Shown here: positions 25,301-37,155 of the stretch, piece after piece
How the letters are laid out: each line of letters opens with the position of its first letter
How positions within the stretch are numbered: the first letter of the stretch is position 1
Source: Toxoplasma gondii ME49
Taxonomy: Eukaryota > Apicomplexa > Conoidasida > Eucoccidiorida > Sarcocystidae
Length of the DNA: 64,000 nt
Direction of reading: 5' to 3'
Assembly: GCF_000006565.2 (NCBI RefSeq)
Contig: NC_031476.1
Location: 4,835,900-4,899,899, forward strand
Made by a program: the position numbers and the translations under genes
Notes under the pieces: generated by a model
The model's database searches: none
What the model was told of the DNA's origin: nothing
What the model saw: the letters and a program-made list of their open reading frames with translations, nothing else

Positions 25301-28300
25301 AAGGAACGAAGACGAGGACTCCCCACCACCCGTCTACGGAAGGGTCCCCTGACAGAAACTCGCGAGTATACATGCGTCTCGCGTCTTCAGCCGGTGTCGA
25401 CAGCCCACAGGACACCACAGGACCAGGCCAAACCTGTGCATCATCCGCCCAGAGAGAGGCCTGTCAGTGCCAGACTGCTGTGTTGAACAGAGAGACCCTG
25501 GGAGAGATGCTCTGTCTGCACTCTCAAACTTCAGAAGCGGACCTGAGCGTAGATTTGGTCGGCAGTCAAGGCGCCGGCTTCGGGCAACTTGGGGCAATCT
25601 CCCATGAGTTCCACGAGTTTTTCGATGTACTCCTTGTCGCGCCAGAAGCCAAGGAGATCTCCAGGGTAGTTCCTGTTCTCGCCTACAAGTCGAGGAACGC
25701 CTCCAGATCTTCTCGTTCCCTCTCTTTGGTCGTCCTTCGCCTCCAGAGGAGACAGCACCTGCGAGTTGTCGAAGTCTCGCCATAGCCGGAGAATCGTCGA
25801 CACGAGAAGCGGCTGAAGATCGGTCGTGTGGTGACTGAGAGAACAAACGAAAAACGCGATTCGAATGTGTGGGACGCATGCCTCAGGGAAGAGGCGTATG
25901 TATTCGAGAATACAACAGGCGGCGCGAAGTCGAAACAGTGGATGGATGGCGGACCACAGGCGGGTGAAGCCTCTCAGTGGGTTCTCCCGAGTGGAGTCAC
26001 GGTAGACTCCAGTTCTGCTTGAACACGGGAGAAAAGCGGCGACCTTTAAAAGGCAACAAGACCAGAGCGAAAGACGGACGCGGGACTTGGGCGACGGACG
26101 GGGCGGACACGGACCAAAGAGAAAGATCAGGGCAACCCCGAAAAGAAGAACGAACCTAAAACGCGACGGAAATGGAAAGGCACACGAGGAGGCACACGAC
26201 GGGTGCTGCGGAGACCGACAAGGCGGTCTGCTCTGTGGAAATTCACAGACATGCAAAACGATGTCTTGGACCATGCGTCCTCCTTTTGCTAGCCTCTCTT
26301 GGTTCTTGTGGACACGATGTTGTAGGAGAAAGATGGAGCAATTAGATCCGCCGTCCACCACACACCGCCTATCTCGTGTCTTGTCAAACACACAAGCGAC
26401 TGTCTTCCCGCTTGCGAACAGAGGGAAGGCGTCAAAAGGAGGAAGTCAAGCTGGCGCCTGTTGAGCGCGCTGCATCTCAAAATGTCTCTCCTTTTAGTCC
26501 TTTGAAACCGGACTTTTTGTCATTTTCTCCCCAGTCTCGGCTTCGTTCAAACTGCCGCAACGGCGCTACGCGACCTCTCCGACTCCAAGGCTTCTCTTCT
26601 TTCCTCTACCCTGCACCTCTTTTCGTCCCCGAAGACAACCTAGAACCATGTATACATATATATATATATATATGTATTATTTAGCAGGCTTATAATGTGA
26701 CCCATACTGCGACTAAAACACCTTGGAGTGATACTCTTGGATGTAGCGATTCCCTGTATCGAGATACCAGCTCTTCACATGAGAGAAGATTGACTGCCAC
26801 TCCACAGATTCCGTCTTTTCTCTTCCCTGCACTCCCTGTCTCTTCAGCCGCAGCGTCTGTCCCCTCCTTCAGAAAGGCGCACAGATATCTACACTCATCG
26901 CGGCATTTTCGGTGTCAGAGTCTCTCTCTAGAGTTTTAGGGGCAGTTTGTCGTGAATATTTAATACGACTCTGACTGTCTCGATCAGAAGCCTGCTGCGA
27001 CAGAAGAACTTGGTCAGTGTGTTCGAAATGAGAACTCGCACTGCTACCACGTTCTTTCCGCGGCTGTACCCTGCTCCCTCGCACTTTCAAGTTTGAATCC
27101 AGAACCGCGGAAGAAGAGACATACATTTTCAGGAAGCGTCCCGTGAGAGCCGCGCGGTTGACAAGTTGCTTTGGCGGGCCGCAGACGTCCCCGGCCAGGC
27201 CGCCTTTACCCTTGGCTGCTGCCGAGCTGCTGTCGCCGGCCTCGCGACTCAGCTGTCGGTGGATGAACCGCGAAAGAAAAATGTCGGCTGCGAGGGGTGC
27301 GAGAGAGCGAGCCGCCTCCGCGAGCGTCTTGACCATGTTGTCGTCAAACAAATCCGTCTGGTGGAGAAAAAGGTCAGCGACGGGACCCGGTGCGATCCGA
27401 GACAGCGCGCTGATCTCGGACAGTAGAGTTCGTTCCTTCGCCTTGAGTCGGTCCTCGAAGATCGTCGACGTCAGACGCTTCAACAACTTGCGCAGGCGAA
27501 CGCGGACGACTTCGTAGTTCAGGGTCTGACAGCCCACCAAAGAACAAGACAAATCAGCGACAAGGAGCATGACAGTCACGCGGAAATCGGGGACAGGAGG
27601 AGAAGGCGAGCAGGCAGCAGCGGCAGAGGGCGAAGACGAAGCAGGCAGGTGAAGAGGGCGGAGTAAGGCGAACGAGGAAAAAGAAGGGAACGAGGAGATA
27701 GACGAGAGACAGATGCCCGCCCGACACGCAAATCAAGTTACCAGCAAGGTGTCCAGGCACCAATGTATCTGCCCAGGCAGAAATGGACATATCGATAACG
27801 ATACAACAGCAAGCGTATCGACAGACATGAAGATACACGTCAAAAGAGACTGACGCGTATGTTGTCGTAGAGATGTGCGTCGACGCCTAAACAGCAATGC
27901 AACTCGACACAGGTTTCTTCATGGCCAAGTGCATGGACGAATAGGTAGAAAGAGAGCGACAGAGACGCTCTTACATAGCCGCATGCATAGGTGCATCCGC
28001 ACGGATATAGATCGACACCTATTTGTCTCATCTACGCGTTCATGAAGGGATGATAGAGATCCATCGACGCACTTGCTTCTTCTTCATGAACAGGTTCGCT
28101 CATGTACAGACCAGGCTGTTGAAACTTCATGTCTCTGGATGGAGAACTGGGACACGGGCTGACAGCGATAGCTCGCTTGGGGCATGTCTCTCTTTTGCAA
28201 CGTCAAACCGCACACAGGTAAAACAGACGCGGAGCACCGTGTCTCGTCCTTGGGAGCGCACTAACGGCGAGAAGGGAAGCTTCAAGGAAATAAAACGTTT

Positions 28301-31300
28301 AGCCGGATGTTAGCACCTGCTAAAGGCGCCTTTTTACGGTATCTGGGGAGCCTGTCGAGTTGCTCAAGGAAGACTGAATCATCTGTTTTTCTCCCTTCGA
28401 CAGGGAAGGCGACTGACCATGGGGTGAGACTCTTCTGAGAGCCAGGCATCCATGACACGGGTGTAGATCGCGTAGCGGCGCGAGGCTGGGAGACGCTCCA
28501 GAATGCCCCAAACCTTTGCGCTCAAGACGCTCGCTCCGCATGGCACTTGCGAAAGAGCAGGGAAAACCAACTCGACCAGAACGTCGTCCTGAGAGGCGGC
28601 AGAAAGGGCGGAACCGAGAAAATGCAATTCAAGTGCAGGCTTGCTACTTCGGCTCGGAGACGAAGAGTGAACCTCGTCATGCCACACATCGAGGCAACTC
28701 CTCTAAGGCTTGTGAAATCCTATATTTGACAAGAGAAGCCTTCTGCAGCTCACGCATGGAGCACACCAGAGCACGGGCCTGTCCGGAAAACTGGAAATGG
28801 CCAAGGATAGTGCTGCATCACGTCACTCTAGACTTCCTTTGCTACCCTGTGAAGGGACATTGCATCCCGCGTCTCTTCGTTTCGGCAATTCAAAGCCGCG
28901 GCAGGCTTCTGAAAGGCTTCCTGCTTTGTGAAAACTGTTCGATCGGAAACCAGAGAGGGCGTCGGCCCGCGTCGAGGGCGACGCCCGTGAAACGCCAAAA
29001 CTACGGAAAGAACCCAACAAAAAAACCCGCTCGAGCAGAGCGCTCGTGTGTGACGCGTAGCGAGACACGGCGAACTTGCGGGATATCTCCCGCGCGCATT
29101 TCTGAAACTGCCGAGTGTCGCAGTCGAAAGAATACAGATAAACGCACATTCCACTCTTTGTTCCTTCTTTCTTCGTTCGCTTCTCCCATCGTGCTTCTTG
29201 TGTCGACTTGGGGCTCACCAGCTGCGTTCTTCGCGGCTGTTCGGACCCCGCATGTCTTCGCTTTCTGTTCTCTTGTTCCTCTTCAGCGACGCCTGCTAAC
29301 ACCGATAAGACGCTAGAGAAGAGATGGGTGTCGAACGCGAGCGACGCGCCCAAGTAGCTTAAGAGAGGCAGAACATGAAGGAAGAACTCGTCGTAGGTTT
29401 CCGCAGGAGCGAGGCCGACGAATCCATGCTCTTCTTTTCGTCTCGCTTCGTCTCTCTCTCCTCGCTTTCCAGTCTCTCTGCCTAGACCTGTCCCCGTCGT
29501 CGCGTCAACGGTTCCCGGTCGCATGCGCCCCGCATCCGCCCCTGCGTCAGCTTCCTCGGGCACAACACCCCCGTTCTCTTCTCTCTCCCTCTTCACGCGC
29601 TTCATCGGCTTCGCTTCTCCTCGGTTCTCTCCGGCAGTCGCCGACTCGCTCTCTTCCCGCTCGTGCTTCACTCTGTCTCCTCCGGCAGTCTCTCGCCCTG
29701 GGCTGGCCTCTCGGAAGGGACATTCCTTCTCGCCTTCGCCGGCTTCCGCCTTCTCGCCCTCTCGCCTCAAGACCGCCCCTAGCCAGTAAGGCTCCGGCGC
29801 ACACAGAGAGGGACTGCACCTTTGAGCGTCTCTGCAGAGAGGCCTCAGCGCGCGGAGCGTGTCTCCTTCAGACTGAAGAGGCACCGCGCCGGAGTTCGAC
29901 CGCGCCTTCGCCAGGTAGAGCCCCAAAAAGTCTTGAGGTCGCCGAGCGCAAAGCGGCCCGAGGAGCCAGCTGCACGGATGCACCACGGGGAGAAGATCCG
30001 GTGACGCGATGAGAGACGAAGGCGAGCGCGAGGCAAAGCCATGCAGCAGATGGCAAGGGGGATGCAGAAACGACACAAGGCGGAAACGAGAACGCAGACG
30101 GCGACTAAACGCGAGTGAGAAAAGGATGTGGATACACAGACGCACCAGGGAAAGAGAGAAAGAGAGAAACAGGGAGCGGAAAATGAGCCGCGTCAACAGA
30201 GGGAAGACGCAGAAGCCTTGGTGGTAGCATGCGAACGACTGGCACAAGTCGAGGGACTTTACGCGAAGGGAAGACGTGAAAAACAACTGAAAAGGAAAAA
30301 CAAAAAAACAAGTCCGAGAGTCGACAGACAACCCGAGCGCGGGGTGAAGAACGTACTTGATGTATCTTGCAAGGCTCTTCTGCACCGCCCCATTGAGGCA
30401 GGGATTCACATGCAGTTTCGCCGTAAAGTGAAGAAGAAGCTGGTGAGCAAAGACTGTGCCGTTGAAGTCGAAGAACGCTGCAAGGAGTTGGAACTTCCCG
30501 ATCTCCATGCCGTAGATCTTTTCGAGAGCAAATCTGGAGAACCACAAGACACAGACAGTCGACTTTGGCGTCCTCACTCCACATGCCATCGACTCGAACT
30601 CCCGAAGAAAGGGCGACCCACGAGCCAAGTGTGCCACCGCAATCAAAAAGCAAAACAGAAAGACTTGACAGTCTTCTCGGAAACGAGACTCGCTTTCACC
30701 TCGCGCCTGCTGGCCAATGATCCAGGACTCTTCCGAACTCCAAAAACGTGCACTTAAAATACATATGTATGAAGGCATACACATACATTTATATATTTAT
30801 ATATAGATAGATATACAGATATATATATATATACATATATTGATATACAGATGTACACACTGTTAGATCGACAGAGAGATCGTTCAACGGAGAGACAGTT
30901 GGCCACATTGACAGAAGAACGGTGTCACGTATATACGTGCATGCACGCCTGCGTCTGTAGCATCGATCGTGCGCCGATCTCCAGTTGGTTGACTGTGCTT
31001 CTTCCCTGAAGCGAAATCTCTTCTCGTCGCTCCCTTCTCTCGTTACCTACCTGACGCCTTGTTCGTCATAGAGGAGGAACTGTCTTGCACCAGGGAGAGC
31101 GAGGAGCGGATTTCCAGCGTCTTTGTTTCGCAGTGCCTTTTCTTTCTCGACTAGCTTCTTCTCCAGTGACTTCTTCTCCTTGTCGATCTTCTCTCTCGCC
31201 TCGCGGTCGCGCTCAGCGTTCGCCCGGCCACCTGGAGCCCCAGCCCCGCCGGAGTGCGGGCCCTGGCCCGCCGGCGCGCCGCTCGCCCCGAAGTTGGCGC

Positions 31301-34300
31301 CCGAAGCGAGGAATCCGTTCGGCCCTGGCGGGAAGTGTGGAGAGTTCGAACTCATAGGGTTCCGGGAAGAGAGGGAATTCGCCGATCCTTGGTGCAAAGG
31401 AGGAGGGTATCCGTACATGGAGGAGAAAGGCGCACCGCCAAAAGAAGGCCCTCCCATCACCCCGCTGGGGCTCCCCACCCAGCCAGGAGGGCCCCCCTGA
31501 TTCACCGCAGAAGGCGAGTGCATGGGGAGGCGCCCATAGTAGCCGAAGGGCGCAGACGACGGCGGGTGCGGCATGTTCGGTCCTGCGAAAAGGGGACGCG
31601 CGAAAGTCGGGAGGAGAAGAAACGTTGCATGCAGCGAGGATCTGAACATGTGCACCCTGCATGCGACGCCAAAGGGCGAGGACGTCCAGAAAATGCGGAC
31701 CACGAGCAGGTCAAGGAAGACGAAGAAAACGCGATAGGTCTCTGCACCCGACACAGCGAAGACTCGCTGAGGCTTCCGCACACGGGGGGGGGAGGCGTGG
31801 AGAAAGGAAGAAAAGGGAGGAAGATAGTACGGTAAACGAAACACAGTGAGAAGGCTTGCCTCAAGCGAAAAGGAAGAAGAGTAAAGACACCTTGCAGCCA
31901 CACGATCGGACTGTGCCATTTTCACCCAACGTCAGTCCGACGAAGCGGCTTACCTCCGGCGCTTCCAGGCCCAGCTCCAGGATTGGCGCCTGCAGGCCCG
32001 TTGGGCCCCGGGCCTGAGTTTGTCGGTGTGCCGTCGCGCCTGGTGTCTCCAGAGTCCCCGCCGACCCCACAAGCAGCCAGGACGCCCGGGAGAGCTTGTT
32101 CGAATTGCGCTTGAACGGAGAGTTGCGGCTTCGGAGGCGCGGGCAAGACGCCGGCCTTCGCATCCTGCAAAGCCGTTTGGTAGCGCGATGCTGTTCTTTC
32201 GAAAAGTGCAGAAAGCAGCGCGTCTGCCGGCAGGAGGTGGGGGTAGAGCGCCTCCAGCGAGATGATTCTGATACCCCACACAAGCCACAGAAGACGAACA
32301 AAGAAAGGCCTGAGCGCAACCGTGCGACCAACGCGCCAAGCGTGGAAGGCGTTTCTTGCCGGAGACCGCAAGACCGGCACAGATACATTTGGGGATCAGA
32401 GAAGGACAACCCATCTGCCCGTCTTCACCGTGTTCTCCGATCGTTGTCACATTTCGTATCACTTCCAAATGCTTGATTTCCTCCTGTTTTTTACCTGTCT
32501 CAGTTATGTCACAGATCCTCTCTTTTGCGCGGCTCCGCTTCATTCACCCTCTTATACGGTCACGCTTCTCGCACTGGCAGCAGCCGCATATTTGCCCCCT
32601 ACAGCGAGCCCCCGTTCTAGTGACGCCAAGTGCCTTCCGCACCCTCTGCGATCATATTTGCTTCGGTCTCATTGACAGTGCTAGTGACACCGAAAAGCGC
32701 CTCTTACCGTTTCATCACAAAGAGGGCAAGCATCCGGTAAAAGTTTGGCGAAGGGCCCTCCGCTGCTCTGTTCTGAACACGACGAGCGACAGCCCCCATC
32801 TCCACAGGCGACGCAGACGCCTGCTGAGAAGAGCCCGACGCGCTTGCCGAGCTGGATGATGTTCCCGAAAGATTCTGGGAAAAGGCCGCCAAACACCAAA
32901 GACCCCAGAAAAAAAAAGACATCAGAAAAAGGCGTGAGCAGACAACAAGAATTGAAGCAAACTCAGATGCCTTTTCCGTACCAATCTCCACAGCTGTATG
33001 GGTGCAGTACGTGCCACCTTCACGTATGACCAGAAAAATGCGCATGACACACAGACATGCATGCATACACGCAAAATGCGAGACGATCTATCTGTCTAAC
33101 GGCATGAGCAGGTATATATCAATATATATATATATATATATATAAACGTATAAATGCATGTATGAGCTGGCATCCGTAGCTGCACATGCATATGTGTGTG
33201 TGATTCCTTAGTGGAGAAGAGGACAGATCGAGATCTCGGGGTCAAAGGCACAGCTCTCTTGCAGAGAGGTCCAGACTCCTCCCACTGCTGCAACTTGCTG
33301 AACAAGCAACGGGATACCGAACCGTTCTCTGAAACACGCTCCTCGTCCGCTTCCTCCCAAATTTCCTGTTAGTTCAAGAGTTTCTTTTTTCTTTAGAAGA
33401 AACGCAATCTGCCCCGTCGCCCGCTCCCTCAGTCCCCTCACCGCATGCGAAACGGTTAGTGCAGCGTCTTCGTCCAGGAAGTCTCTCTGTCGTCGCAACT
33501 CCGTGTACAGATGCAGCTGGAAGACAAGGACTTCGAGGAGTTTTTCCGGCGAGAAGAGAGAAACGAGAGGCAGCAGTTGATTGTGACTGAACAGATGGTC
33601 TTCGTAGACAGACAAGATCGTCGCCAACGTTCGACTCGGGCACAGACTGCCTTCGCCGACAATTCCAGCCACAGCCTTCAAGCAGATTCGCGCAGGAATC
33701 CGAGTCTGCAAATGAGAGACTCCACCACAAGAAACGACAGTTCAAGACCACAAACTCTGCCTGTCTCTAGCCGTTCACGGCCCTGCCGCGACAACATGCG
33801 TCAACTCCACACCGACCCAGATTTCGGCGGAAAGTAGACAAGCAGCCGTAAACAAAGAATTGAAAATAGAAAATGAGATAGAAACGCGCATGTCCTTGCA
33901 GGGTTATGTGTTCACAGCGAGGGCAGACGCGTTCTGGATTCATGTCATCCGAACAACCAACGCGGTTTTTATCTGCATATGTTGACGACCGGTGCAAATG
34001 TCAATCATGGTTGACTGAACGGATCTTCTTGCTCTTTGCTTTTGCTTCAGCTCTACAAGGTTGTTAAAAAAACCTCGCATCAGGTGTGAACTCAAAATCC
34101 GCCGCTGCCACACACTCAGGCGGGAATGCATCTTGCTGTTTCCTTATATCCGTAACGCCTAGACACATTTCCTGGCCCCTATGAAGCGACAGCCGGCGAA
34201 TGTACAGCGTAGTCCGAAACAGCCTGAGTTTGCAGTCCCAGCACGATGTCGTCGGCGGGTCCGCAGATTGTTGAACGTTTTGCAGATCAGCGGTGCTCCC

Positions 34301-37155
34301 CGCACTGTTTCGCTATTTACAGACAACGCGGCATTCACGTAGGTGGCTCCACCTACCGGGCTTTCGACGTAGGCGAGGAGAGTAGCGTGGAGTCTGGCGT
34401 AGAAGCTAATGTTCTCCCTGCACAAGTTATAGACGGTGAGAGTGAATTTCCGCTTTGTTCGTTCCTTGATGAGGAGCTCATGAACGCGCTTGCGGCCTCC
34501 GCCCACCGAAGGCGCCAAGCGAGGCCATGCTAGATCGTCCAGTCGAATGCTGCTGCCAAAGGCGCAGATGTCCACGGGGGTCACCAAGTGCCCCGTTTCG
34601 AGGAGCCGGAGAAAGGCTGAGAAAAGGAAACGAAGCGAACGAAACAGGCTGCACTCCTAGCTATGCGGGCCAGCCGAAGGCGGAGAAGGAAGAGAACTAC
34701 GAACGGGAAAAGCCTTTTCAGCAAGCTTCTCCCGTGAATAATAAGCACAGGTGACACGACAGTTCGTGTAGAACGAGAGCAAATCAAAGACCCGATATTG
34801 ATGTAGCAACAATAAGCAGAGTCCTCGGGAATCCTTCTTCGCATGACGGTGTGTTGTTAGATGCTGCGTTCATGCTTCATACCTGGAACAGTCGTTTACG
34901 ACTACGCAGTGAAGAAGCAGAGGAGGCAGAGACAAGCAACCGGAATACAAAAACCCTCCCAGTCTCAAGGAAGAGCCAAAAACGAAAATGACGGAGCGAT
35001 CAGCAGCCTCCAGCAAAGAGTTCGCCTTTCTCTCTTCACAGGACACTAACCTCCGAGATTGCTCTGTGCGCGACGGAACTCCACTCTGGCCGGGTCTGCG
35101 TGTACACACATTTCCGTGGTGACAGTGACGGCGTCGAGGAGCAAGGCGCGAAATGGGAGAGGCAGAAGCGACTGAAGCGAGCAGGCTGGAAGGTAGACAC
35201 TGGAGGCTTGGCACGACAGCACCCCAGAGACGGAAATCGTCTTTTGACTCTTTTCTCTCGCGTCCGGGCTCGCGGTGTTGCCGCCCTTGGCGACTTCTGT
35301 CTCCATCCTTGCCGCGGCTGCCTGCGGGAAGAACGTTGAGGCGATGAACTCCAGCGAGGCTGGAATGTCCACGGCTTCCGGTGAGCAAGGGGCCTTCGAG
35401 AAACACCTGCGAAGAGCCGCTTCCAGCGCGACAACTTCTGGCGCGAGAGCATCTCCCTCCTCACCGTCTTTCGCCGCTATCCCTGAACTGTTGTGCTGTC
35501 CGTCGCTCGCGACAGACGACGCAGAGGCGTCTCCCAACCCAGTCGCTGTGTCCCCTTCACAGGAGCTGTCCTCCTTCCCTCTGGGCGTCGCATCTGTGTC
35601 TTCTTTCGGGGAGCTCCTCTGTCCTAAACCAGGTGCCGGCCCTGCCTCCAGAGTCGCAGGGGACAGAGGTTTCGCGGGTACGCTCCCCGTCGGGCCGAGA
35701 GGCGCGGTGGTCCCCGAGCTGGTCGTGGCTGCATGCGTCAGGGCGGCAGCTCTCCGGAGATCGGCGGCGATGAGAACGAAGTGGAAAAGCGCATGCGGGA
35801 GCACTTTCTTGACAAGGAAGTCCGTCGCCTTCGAGTAGGAGAAGCCGCCGCTCGCCACGGCGACGCACAACTCGAAAAACAGCGCCGATATCTTCTCGTC
35901 GGACTGTCGTAAGAAAGCAGCACTCAGCACGGAAAACGTTGACAAAGAGGGGACGAGATACGGCGCGAGCAAAGACTCTGGAAGGACAGTTGCCTCCGAA
36001 TCAGACGAGGAAGAAGAACCTCCATCCTTCGAGTCCGGTGCAAGGCTCGAGGAGGAGCCCGACGGTGCTGGCTTCTCAGTCTGAGTCATCAGCAAGCCGA
36101 TGAACGGGAGACATCTTTCGCGCCAAAGCTGCATGCAGAGAAAGGACAAAGGAGACAGCGAAGCTGGAGTGCCGTTTCTTAGTTGCAAGGACCTTCGCAT
36201 TCCAAAGAGTTCTGCACGAATCCACTCCCGCGTTCAAATGAACCTTGAAATACCTTGCGCACTTGCTACCGTTCGACATGTATGGTTACAGACTTGTTTC
36301 CAAGGAATCTGTGAGGTAAAAACAAGAAACTATGTGGGCACTGAAAGCCTGCTGAGAGTGCCTCCTGAAGTAGAACAGGAGGGAGAGGGCCAGCAAGCGA
36401 ATAGAGACGACAGAGACAGGGCCTCGTAGAGTGCGAGTCAAAGAAGAACATTCGCAACCGCACAAGCTGCATGTTCGTCCATGAAAAAATAAAGGGATCA
36501 GGGAAACAGAATGTGGACAACGCAGTGAAAATGGAGGAACCGCAGGGCAAGCGGCGAGAAAACCACACACATGACCCCACCAAGGAATGCAAAGAGACAC
36601 AGCTCTCAATCGACAGCCTCATACGCTCTGCGCACCCCAGACGTCAACGAACCCATCACCCAAGAAATTCAGGAAGTCGAAGGGGACGCAGGGAAAACGG
36701 TAACCGCTTCTCCAGACAGCAACTCCGAGGTACCACACCTCTCCCCATGCTCCCTATGGACGCACGTACACAATTCTTTCAGGTAGACACATAGATAGCT
36801 GTAGAGAAACAGACATTTAGGTCCATATGAGTAGACTGGTGGATCGAAAAACGCATGTATTCGGGTGACGTCTTCTTTCTTAACAACGCACGGTCAGTCG
36901 CTCGTCCAGGGCCTGTCGAAATGCCTCCTCTGCGCGGGCGATGTCTCGTGCCTCTGCCTGGGCGAGAGAAGCGGCGCCCACGGCGGGGGAGAGACCCGAG
37001 GCAGTGGAGGCGCTTCTCGCGCCATCTGTGGGGGGGGCGGCCAAGATCGCAGGGGCAGTGAAGACGCGATTCAACTTTGAGAACGTAGGAGGAGAAAGAA
37101 AGGCCGGCGAAAGAGCGTCCGGCGGCAGCGCCGGAGCAGATGCTGCAGGACGCAT
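17058..37155 (-). CDS. THO2: THO complex subunit 2 (THO2/THOC2 homologue), about 3,045 aa, 20 exons
   Basis: This is the scaffold subunit of the nuclear THO/TREX complex, coupling transcription to mRNP packaging and export. Exons, 5' to 3' on the minus strand: 36892-37155, 35051-36128, 34357-34616, 33442-33705, 32708-32874, 31954-32267, 31051-31582, 30357-30533, 29219-30104, 28418-28588, 27125-27525, 25543-25834, 24781-24978, 23837-24230, 23314-23489, 22407-22538, 21222-21934, 20647-20867, 20080-20249, 17058-19385. All 19 junctions keep phase and total 9,138 nt. Collinear THO2 landmarks: LCPSRTLATILSVYEDH (exon 4), ISLEALYPHLLP (exon 6), ILERLPASRRYAIYTRVMD (exon 10), LRKLLKRLTS (exon 11), LQLVDFLSRFVSPSKETYA (exon 14), MDFFLLFWRLSLGDIFVP (exon 15), CSTVREAQLLGLF (exon 18). 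The first ATG of its frame (MRPAAS) was taken as the start. The protein is much longer than human THOC2 (about 1,600 aa) because of low-complexity insertions and a 776-codon last exon. Some donors (gtgcgt, gtccgc) are weak. Confidence 0.9.
23652..23751. repeat. Paired TA microsatellites in THO2 intron 14
   Basis: Two (TA)n tracts (about 23657-23678 and 23704-23735) and a gtat repeat lie in the intron between exons 14 and 15. Confidence 0.9.
24649..24677. repeat. TA microsatellite in THO2 intron 13
   Basis: Interrupted (TA)n in the intron 24231-24780. Confidence 0.85.
25160..25190. repeat. TA microsatellite in THO2 intron 12
   Basis: (TA)n with one gt interruption in the intron 24979-25542. 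Confidence 0.9.
26650..26676. repeat. TA microsatellite in THO2 intron 11
   Basis: (TA)n in the longest THO2 intron (25835-27124, 1,290 nt). Confidence 0.9.
30787..30848. repeat. Compound TA/GATA repeat in THO2 intron 7
   Basis: TA units mixed with atag and acag units in the intron 30534-31050. Confidence 0.85.
31051..31582 (-). other. THO2 exon 7: low-complexity Gly/Pro/Asn/Ser/Tyr insertion followed by a charged helix
   Basis: This exon encodes about 177 residues (around 783-959) placed between two conserved THO2 segments. The first part is rich in Gly, Pro, Ser, Asn, Phe and Tyr, for example GGPPGWVGSPSGVMGG and SSMYGYPPPLHQG. It then changes abruptly to a Lys/Glu/Arg helix (REAREKIDKEKKSLEKKL). 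The preceding exon ends in a similar Gly/Pro/Asn run (SGPGPNGPAGANPGAGPG). I know of no equivalent in animal or fungal THO2, so it looks like a lineage-specific disordered insertion. Confidence 0.75.
33112..33145. repeat. TA microsatellite in THO2 intron 4
   Basis: (TA)n in the intron 32875-33441. Confidence 0.9.

Noticed and set aside
25835..26391. Upstream extension of THO2 exon 12
   Set aside because: The frame is open but pyrimidine-rich and intron-like. The ctctcag acceptor at 25835 gives exact phase and alignment (TGRFLK followed by HHTTDLQPLL).
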